From positions 1-27,896 of the IMG/VR virus record IMGVR_UViG_3300048929_000088: 27,896 nt of DNA. One strand, given 5' to 3'. The first letter of the stretch is position 1. Every line of letters starts with the position of its first letter. Source of the DNA: a virus. A program made the translations under genes and the position numbers. Of the stretch, positions 14,706 to 20,907 are shown one piece after another. The notes under the pieces were generated by a model. It saw nothing but the letters and a program-made list of their open reading frames with translations, was not told the origin of the DNA and did no database searches.

Positions 14706-14777
14706 TTACACCTCAGTACCACCCCTATTATAAATAGGTAGTTGACGGGGCTGAGTATGTAATACTGTATTTTTCAT
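14706..14777 (-). CDS. 23-aa leader peptide of the tRNA operon (candidate)
   Basis: The ORF starts at ATG 14777-14775 (MKNTVL...) and ends at TAA 14708-14706. Codons 7-14 encode His-Thr-Gln-Pro-Arg-Gln-Leu-Pro: His CAT, Gln CAG and later CAA, Pro CCC and later CCT, Arg CGT, Leu CTA. All codons of this block except the Thr codon begin with C, and every one of the five amino acids has a tRNA gene just downstream. The codon block overlaps one side of a hairpin (CCTATT 14738-14733 with AATAGG 14729-14724, extended by CCCC/GGGG and CTCAG/CTGAG), while AATAGGGG can instead pair with the terminator 5' arm. This is the geometry of his/trp leader-peptide attenuation. Likely near-leaderless, as its promoter ends at the ATG. 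Translation is inferred, not shown. Confidence 0.65.
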   Translation of the reverse strand: MKNTVLHTQPRQLPIYNRGGTEV

Positions 14778-14781
14778 GTGG

Positions 14782-14812
14782 TAAAAGTATAAACTATTTT
14801 TTAATCTACCAA
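14782..14812 (-). promoter_or_regulatory. Promoter of the leader-tRNA operon
   Basis: On the minus strand TTG (14812-14810), 20-base spacer, TACTTTTA (14789-14782), one base off TAnnTTTG. The expected start of transcription is at or within a few bases of the leader ATG. Confidence 0.45.
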
Positions 14813-14982
14813 AAAATAATAGTATTTATTTTTAAAAATTGCAGATTTTAAGTAAACTAAATTTATAACTATTTGATTTATAATATTTTAAATCTAAATT
14901 TTATTTGCAATACGTTTTAAAATATTATCCATTTAATTTTTACACCTTTGTAATATTAATAATTAATCTAAAAATTACTCTT

Positions 14983-16134
14983 ATGGCAGAGATTTCCATT
15001 TACGGAGAGATAGTACCTTTCAAATGGTTTGATAGTGGGTTTGAGTATGATCTATCTGATCTTAACAGATCCTTAGAAGCTTTAAAAGATATTACTGAGG
15101 GAGAGGAACTGATAATTAATATTCACTGCCCCGGAGGCTGTACTGTTACTGGCTTTGCTATCTTTAATAAACTGAGAAGATTTAAAGAAGAGAAAAAAAT
15201 AACTATTACTACTAGAGTAGATGGCTATTGTGCCTCTATGGGAGTAGCTATTTTATTAGCAGGAGATAAGCGTATAGGTAATGCCTTTGCTGAGCCGTTT
15301 GTGCATAATGCATGGTCATGGGTTTGGGATGGAGTGGATAAAAAATCTGCTCTGAAAATAGCAGAGGATCTAACCCGTACAGATAACCTGATAGCTACTT
15401 TATATGAGCAGCGTACCAATATCTCTCAGGCAGATGCTCTATTACTTATGGATGCTGAAACATGGCTAACTCCTGAGCAGTGTATGGAGAAAGGATTTTA
15501 TACAGAGCTGGAGGATGCTCTAGTCCCAGTAGATAAAGAGGTATTTAATACCTACAGAGCACAAAGACCGACAAAACAAAATAATTCTAACAATAATAAC
15601 AACGCTATGAGCAACAAAAAGAAAGAAAGCATTTTGAATAGAATCAATAAGCTTTTTGCAAAAAATTTGATCGTGTTCACTGCTGAACAGAAAGAGCTGG
15701 ATTTTTATGATCTTGTAGAGGGAGAGACTCCCGGAATAGGAGATAAAGCCACTTTTGATGGGAAGCCAGCAGGGGACTCTAATGATGGTACTTATGTAAT
15801 GTCATCAGGAGAAACTTATGTATTTACAGGGGAAGAGCTTACAACTATTACCCCGGCTGATGAAAATACAGAAGATGCTACAGATCTAGCAGCAGAGAAT
15901 GCAGCTCTAAAGGAGAAAATTGCAAATCTTGAAGCCTCCGAGGTATCAAACAAATTAGAAATTTCTAATTTGAAAAAAGATCTTAAATCCCGTAACTCTC
16001 TATTAAAGGAGTTGGCAGCTGTAGAGGCAGATGATGGGGAGGATGATACACCAAAACCTGAGGCAGGCAGACAAAACAATGCAGGTAAAAAGGATGAGGT
16101 TTTAACCCGTAACCTTTGGGCTGGCATCAAATAA
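14983..16134 (+). CDS. ClpP-type prohead protease with C-terminal scaffold region
   Basis: 383 aa. It matures the prohead by cleaving scaffold and other head proteins. The N-terminal domain (residues 1-185) is an S14/ClpP-like serine protease: oxyanion region CPGGC (49-53), nucleophile Ser85 in GYCASMG, His108 in FVHNAW, and the terminal 'ETWLTPEQCMEKGFYTE' motif that holds the acidic residue. An Asn-rich linker (about 196-207) joins a C-terminal region with a beta-rich part and a coiled coil (AAENAALKEKIANLEASEVSNKL), as in phage scaffolds. ATG 14983 is chosen over an upstream TTG at 14905, whose extension is AT-rich and hydrophobic and lacks protease sequence. The capsid gene follows 29 bases on. 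Confidence 0.88.
   Translation: MAEISIYGEIVPFKWFDSGFEYDLSDLNRSLEALKDITEGEELIINIHCPGGCTVTGFAIFNKLRRFKEEKKITITTRVDGYCASMGVAILLAGDKRIGNAFAEPFVHNAWSWVWDGVDKKSALKIAEDLTRTDNLIATLYEQRTNISQADALLLMDAETWLTPEQCMEKGFYTELEDALVPVDKEVFNTYRAQRPTKQNNSNNNNNAMSNKKKESILNRINKLFAKNLIVFTAEQKELDFYDLVEGETPGIGDKATFDGKPAGDSNDGTYVMSSGETYVFTGEELTTITPADENTEDATDLAAENAALKEKIANLEASEVSNKLEISNLKKDLKSRNSLLKELAAVEADDGEDDTPKPEAGRQNNAGKKDEVLTRNLWAGIK
15607..16134 (+). CDS. Nested scaffold protein from an internal start (candidate)
   Basis: An in-frame ATG at residue 209 of the protease, right after the Asn-rich linker, would give 175 aa (MSNKKKESILNRINKLFAK...) containing only the scaffold-like region with its coiled coil. The upstream bases are A-rich, as at other starts here. 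The arrangement is like lambda C/Nu3, where a scaffold is read from an internal start inside the protease gene. There is no direct proof of internal initiation. Confidence 0.45.
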   Translation: MSNKKKESILNRINKLFAKNLIVFTAEQKELDFYDLVEGETPGIGDKATFDGKPAGDSNDGTYVMSSGETYVFTGEELTTITPADENTEDATDLAAENAALKEKIANLEASEVSNKLEISNLKKDLKSRNSLLKELAAVEADDGEDDTPKPEAGRQNNAGKKDEVLTRNLWAGIK

Positions 16135-16163
16135 TTTATTAACTTTTAAAATTATATACTGAA

Positions 16164-17261
16164 ATGGCATATACTGATAACTTTGTAGAGGATTTTTTAC
16201 CTCTAGTAGATGATCTGATCTCTGCTGAAAATGCAACTTTCAGAGCTCTGATCTTTAATAAGGTCTTTATAGCTTCTGACATTGCCAAAGACCATACCGT
16301 GGTTACTGGAGTTAGAAATGGCTCTTTAGTTCCTATCATTGATATGGAGCCTAATTACAACGCTTTCCCGTTTATCGATGCTGAGAGCTGTGATACTACT
16401 GAATGTGATCTAAACATGAATTACTCAGGTAAAAAATGGGAATTAGGTTTGATCTCATGTAGAGTAGGAATCTGTTTAAGAACTTTTAACGATAATTTCC
16501 TAGTATTTTGGAATAGCTATAAAATGCTTAATCCAGCAAAAGTAGACAGGGCTTATCTTAGAACTGCCTTACTACAGTACATTACTGATCTATTGGTAAA
16601 CTCTTTTGAGATTGCTAAATGGAGAGTAGAGTATTTTGGGGATAAAGCATCTGCATCTAACCTGTTAAATGGTTTTGATGGATGGTTTGCTCAGGCAGCA
16701 GCTGTACCGGGGCTAGTAGTTCCGATTGCTAAAAATAACGGTGCTACATTTGCCCTACAGCAAATGACAGGACAGGAGATCTATGAGCTTTTACTAGCTA
16801 TGGAGGCTTTATACTTGGAGCAGGAATGGGCAGGAGATAAGCCTATGGAGTACCGTATGACCAAAAAAATGGCTATGACTTTGGCAGCCTACATGAACAG
16901 ATTAAAAGATGCTGCATGCTGTGACGGGGTAGAGAGATTGAACCCGGATAACCTAGCTACAAAATTCTTTTATTTTGATAAATTGGCTTTCCATGGCATC
17001 CCTATCAAACCTATGCCTGAATGGGATAAAATCATCAATAAAGTAACTCCTTTGAACGGAGGAGGAGGTACTGCTGCTAGAGTAGATCCTAACAGAGTTC
17101 TATTGATTAATAAAACTAATTTATTGATTGGTACAGAAGAGAGAGAAATGTTAAAAATGCTGGATATTTTCTATGACAAAAAAGACAAAAAAGTCTATTT
17201 TGATTTAGAGGCTTATCTAGGTGCAGCTATTCCTTTGAGAGAGTACATCCTAGCTATCTAG
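16164..17261 (+). CDS. Major capsid protein
   Basis: 365 aa. Identified by its place directly after the protease/scaffold gene, by its length, and by an HK97-fold-like order: N-terminal helical arm (DFLPLVDDLISAENATFRALIF), a long central helix (YLRTALLQYITDLLVNSFEIAKWRVEYF) and C-terminal beta strands (RVLLINKTNLLIGTEEREMLKMLDIFY). It holds at least seven cysteines, including ESCDTTEC and AACCDG, which is high for an intracellular capsid protein and might permit cross-links. There is no recognisable family signature beyond this, so the call rests on context. Confidence 0.8.
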   Translation: MAYTDNFVEDFLPLVDDLISAENATFRALIFNKVFIASDIAKDHTVVTGVRNGSLVPIIDMEPNYNAFPFIDAESCDTTECDLNMNYSGKKWELGLISCRVGICLRTFNDNFLVFWNSYKMLNPAKVDRAYLRTALLQYITDLLVNSFEIAKWRVEYFGDKASASNLLNGFDGWFAQAAAVPGLVVPIAKNNGATFALQQMTGQEIYELLLAMEALYLEQEWAGDKPMEYRMTKKMAMTLAAYMNRLKDAACCDGVERLNPDNLATKFFYFDKLAFHGIPIKPMPEWDKIINKVTPLNGGGGTAARVDPNRVLLINKTNLLIGTEEREMLKMLDIFYDKKDKKVYFDLEAYLGAAIPLREYILAI

Positions 17262-17268
17262 CAGGATG

Positions 17269-17283
17269 TACCCCTTAGGGGTA
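17269..17283 (+). other. Short hairpin between capsid and tail-tube genes
   Basis: TACCCC at 17269-17274 pairs with GGGGTA at 17278-17283 around TTA, without a T run. It may protect or process the capsid message rather than terminate it. Confidence 0.4.
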
Positions 17284-17326
17284 TTCTAACAAAAAATAAA
17301 GTTTAATAAATAAAATATAAAATACT

Positions 17327-17923
17327 ATGGCAAATGTTGCAATATGTGCAGAAATTGATGGAGAAATTGATCTTTCCTGCATTAGAAACATCCCTAAAAA
17401 ATACTTTCAGGAAGTAGTTATTATCAATAAAGGAGATATAGACTACACTGCCTCAGTGGTAGGAGATTTTGATGCTGCTGAGTGTGACTATACCGTGCAA
17501 ATGGTATTGCTTACAGGCAAAAAAGGGGTAATGTTTAAAATCCCTGAGACATCAGGATCTATTTTTGGTACAGCTGCTAAGACTACAGCGGATGTAACAG
17601 GATTACCTCAGTACCTGCATTTAGTACAGATTTTAGCAATCGGTATTAAATCTGAGATCAAATGTCTATTAGATAAATTAGGCAGAGGTAAATTTGTAGT
17701 AGCTGCCCAGTTGGCAGATGGTACTGTAGAGATTTACGGATGGGAAAATGGATTATCTACTGGAGATTATACCATAGATATGGCTGGAGGCGGAGGTGCT
17801 TCTGTAGTGCCTTTACAATCCAAAGATACTGAACAGGAGAGCATGCTACCACTTATCTACAAGCCTCAGACAGGCGGTAATGCAAATGCTGATTTTAATG
17901 AGCAGTTTGCAGCTACTCCTTAA
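17327..17923 (+). CDS. Major tail (tube) protein candidate
   Basis: 198 aa, beta-rich. The segment 'FVVAAQLADGTVEIYGWENGLSTGDYTIDMAGGGGASVVPLQSKDTEQESMLPLIY' (residues about 124-180) has the strand-GxxxGL-strand-gly form seen in tail-tube-like proteins of Bacteroidetes phages, in which polymerising subunits form the tube around the tape measure. An alternative is a head decoration protein, given its place right after the capsid gene. It has a separate A-rich leader of about 60 bases and is followed three bases on by the HeH gene. No tail-tube candidate is evident beside the tape measure, which supports the call. Confidence 0.55.
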   Translation: MANVAICAEIDGEIDLSCIRNIPKKYFQEVVIINKGDIDYTASVVGDFDAAECDYTVQMVLLTGKKGVMFKIPETSGSIFGTAAKTTADVTGLPQYLHLVQILAIGIKSEIKCLLDKLGRGKFVVAAQLADGTVEIYGWENGLSTGDYTIDMAGGGGASVVPLQSKDTEQESMLPLIYKPQTGGNANADFNEQFAATP

Positions 17924-17925
17924 AA

Positions 17926-18678
17926 ATGGCTACAGCTAGAGAAATTATACAGAGAGGTATGGTAGCGGTTAGAAATTCCGCTACTCTTTACCCTCGGTAT
18001 CAGGAATTATTTAATGAGGCTTTTGGATACTTTCCTGAATGCCCTACATGTGGATCATTACTAGGGCAAAACCAATGGAAAGCATTTGCAGCCTTTGCTG
18101 ATGGTGCTGATCCTAACACTCTTTTAACCAAAAATAATACAGAAACAATGTCAAAACAAACGTTTAAAATCAAAGACAGAGCTAAATTATACTCTTACAA
18201 CTTTAAGAAAAAAGGGCAGGACAGAGATTTTACATCCCGTACCTATGGAGATGTAATGACTGAGGAGTTTGCCATAGGCTACCTAGACAGTGCAGCAGAG
18301 GATGAGGAGCTTTTAAATCAAAGAAAAGCAGAATTTTCTGAGCTACCTGCCAAATATGCTAAAAAAGAGACTACTGTAGATGCCACTAAAAAAGGGGCAG
18401 AGGGCGGAGCTCCTGATCTTACTAAGTTGAAAATGGCAGAGCTACAAGCTATTGCTACTGAGAAAGCCTATCCTGTTGAGGAGTGGGAAAAATTAAACTC
18501 TAAGGCTAACATGATTGCATACTTAGAGGCTAAGGCTCTCCCAGCAGATACATCCAAAGGGGCAGAGGGCGGAGCTCCTGATCCAGCCAAAGATCTAAAA
18601 CCTGAGGGAGATGCTTCTCAGGTTAAAAAAGAGGATATTCCTGCAAAAGGAGTAGATACTGGGGAGGATTTGGTTTAA
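17926..18678 (+). CDS. HeH/SAP-like domain head protein, function unknown
   Basis: 250 aa. The N-terminal part (residues 1-75) contains a CPTC pair (PECPTCGSLLG). The middle begins at an in-frame Met (MSKQTFKIKDRAKLYSYNFKK). The C-terminal part contains a helix-extended loop-helix domain (LTKLKMAELQAIATEKAYPVEEWEKLNSKANMIAYLEAKAL, about 162-202) flanked by two identical KGAEGGAPD peptides, encoded by an exact 27-base direct repeat. HeH domains are common in phage head-connector and fibre-linked proteins and may bind nucleic acid. It starts three bases after the tube gene and ends at a terminator. Confidence 0.65.
   Translation: MATAREIIQRGMVAVRNSATLYPRYQELFNEAFGYFPECPTCGSLLGQNQWKAFAAFADGADPNTLLTKNNTETMSKQTFKIKDRAKLYSYNFKKKGQDRDFTSRTYGDVMTEEFAIGYLDSAAEDEELLNQRKAEFSELPAKYAKKETTVDATKKGAEGGAPDLTKLKMAELQAIATEKAYPVEEWEKLNSKANMIAYLEAKALPADTSKGAEGGAPDPAKDLKPEGDASQVKKEDIPAKGVDTGEDLV
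18391..18417 (+). repeat. 27-base direct repeat, copy 1
   Basis: This stretch is identical to 18556-18582. The two copies flank the HeH-like domain and encode the same KGAEGGAPD peptide in the same frame. Confidence 0.9.
18556..18582 (+). repeat. 27-base direct repeat, copy 2
   Basis: Second exact copy of 18391-18417, 138 bases after the end of the first. Confidence 0.9.
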
Positions 18679-18698
18679 TAACCCCATACATATATAAA

Positions 18699-18740
18699 AA
18701 ATAGGGTTAAATAGCATTAGGCATATCTAACCCTATTTTT
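18699..18740 (+). terminator. Intrinsic terminator after the HeH gene
   Basis: AAATAGGGTTA (18699-18709) pairs with TAACCCTATTT (18728-18738), 11 bp, followed by a T run to 18740. The portal gene starts about 50 bases later; no consensus promoter is visible between them. Confidence 0.8.
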
Positions 18741-18792
18741 ATTGATAGAGTGGCAGGAATCGAAAATTTAACAAAAATAACTCACGTAAATA

Positions 18793-20010
18793 ATGGGCTT
18801 AAACGATAGAAGAGGAGCAGCAAACGCAGAGCCGGGCACATACAGAGCTAAAAATACAGAGCTGTTTAACCGTGAAATTAAAGCAGATAAAAATACATCT
18901 GAAAAAATATATTCTAGGGATACGGATAACCTATATCCTCTGCGAATTGAAAAGGTAATTAATAACTCCCCTACTGGCAGGAGATGTGCTAACCTAATGG
19001 CTAAGTATATCACAGGAAAGGGTAATATTACTAATTTTCCTGTAGGTAAAGGAGTATTTATAAATGATATTCTGAGAAAGGCAGGCAGAAGCATAGCCTA
19101 TCAGTATGGAGTTTATTTTAGATTAAAGTATGTACTGGATGCTGAGAAATCTCAGGCAGATGGTACTCCTGCATTTAAAGTAGGATCTGTAGAGGTTTTG
19201 GACTATGTAGTGATGGCTAAGTCTAAGGAGGATGATGCAGACTATCCGGGTAAACTTTATGCCATAGAGGATGATAATGAGGGAGGTCTGAGCAAAAGTG
19301 ATGAGGACATGAAATGGTTTTACCCTTATAACAGAGATAATAAAGTTATAAAGGCTCAAATGCTTAACGACTGTAAAGAAAAGGAGATTGATAACCCTAC
19401 ATTTGAGCAGCTTCTGCATAATTACAGAGGGCAGGTTTATTATATGAATTTAACCCCTGAGTATGTGTATGCATTACCTTTAGGAGATTCTGTGTATAAT
19501 GATATGGATACTGAATTTAGAATCTCAAATTATAACAATACCCAAACCCGTAAAGGATTTTTAGGTAAAACGGTAATCGTAAAGTATGAAGAGGATGAGG
19601 AGTCTGAGGAGGAGTTTGATAAAGAGGTAGCAGAGTTTTTAGGCTCTGAAAACTCCAGCTCTGTCTTTACTGTATCAGTGCCTCAAAATGTAGATAAAGA
19701 CCTAGATAAAGCTTTTGTAGTGCAGCAGCTTAAACCTCAGTTTGATGATAAGCTTTTTGAAAGCACCATTAAAAACCTGAGACAGAATATCATGGGAGCA
19801 TTTAATAACGCTCCTGAGCCTTTAATTTTCTCAGGATCAGGATCTCTATTTGGCACAAATGCTGAGACTTATAAGGAAATGAAACTTTTCTACTGGGAAC
19901 AAAATGAGGATGAGAGATCTATGCTAGAGCAGACTCTAAGGATGTTTGGCTATGATGTGAATATCATCCCTATAGTAGTGGAAACTAAAACCGTATCAGA
20001 TGAACAATAA
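18793..20010 (+). CDS. Portal protein
   Basis: 405 aa. It forms the dodecameric ring at the head vertex through which DNA is packaged. The N-terminal 'DNLYPLRIEKVINNSPTGRRCANLMAKYITGKG' (about 45-77) is the typical opening of Bacteroidetes phage portals, followed by the wing domain and the long clip/stem helical region; the C-terminus (GSLFGTNAETYKEMKLFYWEQNEDERSMLEQTLRMFG) is the crown-type helix. It follows capsid and tail-tube genes rather than preceding the protease, unlike the common siphovirus order. It overlaps the next gene by 11 bases. Confidence 0.82.
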   Translation: MGLNDRRGAANAEPGTYRAKNTELFNREIKADKNTSEKIYSRDTDNLYPLRIEKVINNSPTGRRCANLMAKYITGKGNITNFPVGKGVFINDILRKAGRSIAYQYGVYFRLKYVLDAEKSQADGTPAFKVGSVEVLDYVVMAKSKEDDADYPGKLYAIEDDNEGGLSKSDEDMKWFYPYNRDNKVIKAQMLNDCKEKEIDNPTFEQLLHNYRGQVYYMNLTPEYVYALPLGDSVYNDMDTEFRISNYNNTQTRKGFLGKTVIVKYEEDEESEEEFDKEVAEFLGSENSSSVFTVSVPQNVDKDLDKAFVVQQLKPQFDDKLFESTIKNLRQNIMGAFNNAPEPLIFSGSGSLFGTNAETYKEMKLFYWEQNEDERSMLEQTLRMFGYDVNIIPIVVETKTVSDEQ

Positions 20011-20620
20011 TACATTTTTAAAGCCTGTAGACTTTGCCTGTGTGGGCATGGTTACAGCATCATGTAATCTATCAAAGATCTGTATATCCATAGATGATGC
20101 TTTATTATTTGATGTAGAGCCTTTACTGTGTATGGGCTTTATGGCTGATATTTTGACAAAATGGCAGGAGCTTCTAAATATTCCTACTGGAGATCCTATC
20201 CCTGAGCCTTTAAAATTATGGCATGATTTGATTTATGGATCTACATACAATAACTGCCATGATAAGCTACAGAGACAGCTGGGCATTAAAAGGATGTGGA
20301 CATATTTTGCCTATGCTGGCTATGTTATTTTAAATCCTTTTGATGATACTCCCAACGGTTTGAAATATAAAATAAATGAATTTTCTACACCCGTACCAAT
20401 CAAAGATTTAAATGGGCTATCTACATCCTACAAAAATAAGGGATTGGAAGCTTTCAAAAGTATTAAAGAATTTTTATGTTTAAATAAAGATTTTTTTACT
20501 AATTTTGATGCATGTGATTGCCATTTATCTTGCGGATGTGTTGGTACTTGTAGCTGTGGATCTACTAAGAAAGTAGGTACAGGCTTTAGGTTTAATACAG
20601 TTAAAAAAAGAACATGGTAG
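20000..20620 (+). CDS. Head-tail connector candidate with a periodic Cys cluster
   Basis: 206 aa, soluble. The region 'LWHDLIYG...CHDKLQRQLGIKRMWTYFAYAGYVI' and 'NGLSTSYKNKGLEAFKSIKEFL' is helical and resembles the adaptor proteins that follow portals in Bacteroidetes phages as I recall them. The C-terminus holds six cysteines in CxC-x3-CxC-x3-CxC spacing (172, 174, 178, 180, 184, 186), resembling a metal or disulfide cluster, then a basic end. It overlaps the portal gene and the next gene. The connector role is inferred from position and fold impression. Confidence 0.55.
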   Translation: MNNNTFLKPVDFACVGMVTASCNLSKICISIDDALLFDVEPLLCMGFMADILTKWQELLNIPTGDPIPEPLKLWHDLIYGSTYNNCHDKLQRQLGIKRMWTYFAYAGYVILNPFDDTPNGLKYKINEFSTPVPIKDLNGLSTSYKNKGLEAFKSIKEFLCLNKDFFTNFDACDCHLSCGCVGTCSCGSTKKVGTGFRFNTVKKRTW

Positions 20621-20907
20621 AAATTCTAAGCTTATCAGCTAATGCCTTTACCCTGAATGGGGAGACTTTACAAAGGATTTATACTGCTTATATTAACAGA
20701 GCAGGAGATGTGATTCTAAAAAATTTAATTTATAGAAATATTATTAACTTAGGTAATATTTCTGATATTACAGTAGATGGCATTCCCGCTACTATAAACA
20801 ATATTGCTAAAATAGTTTATAATTTTTCATGTACCTGTACTGGGGATTACACTCCTATAGAAGACTTTAAAATATTCGACATAACATTTGATAATACTTT
20901 TGAATAA
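20614..20907 (+). CDS. 97-aa beta-rich protein, function unknown
   Basis: A small protein with alternating strands (AYINRAGDVILKNLIYRN, NIAKIVYNFSCTCTGDYTPIEDFKIFDITF) and a CTC pair. It overlaps the connector gene by seven bases and shares its last base with the spike ATG. It may be a neck protein or a spike-assembly factor. Not recognised. Confidence 0.6.
   Translation: MVEILSLSANAFTLNGETLQRIYTAYINRAGDVILKNLIYRNIINLGNISDITVDGIPATINNIAKIVYNFSCTCTGDYTPIEDFKIFDITFDNTFE

Noticed and set aside
14704-14764. Plus-strand riboswitch or pseudoknot upstream of the protease gene
   Set aside because: The strong pairing is symmetric between strands, but the minus strand holds an ORF, a good terminator and the tRNAs, which explain it better; the protease start is over 200 bases away.
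14905-14982. N-terminal extension of the protease from TTG 14905
   Set aside because: The extension is AT-rich and hydrophobic, unlike protease N-termini; ATG 14983 gives the normal family start.
15816-16130. Minus-strand ORF inside the protease gene
   Set aside because: A Ser/Ala-rich frame produced by antisense reading of the Glu/Asp/Ala-rich coiled coil; no independent signals.
18741-18792. Promoter for the portal gene
   Set aside because: No TTG/TAnnTTTG pair is present in this space despite the preceding terminator, so I do not list one.
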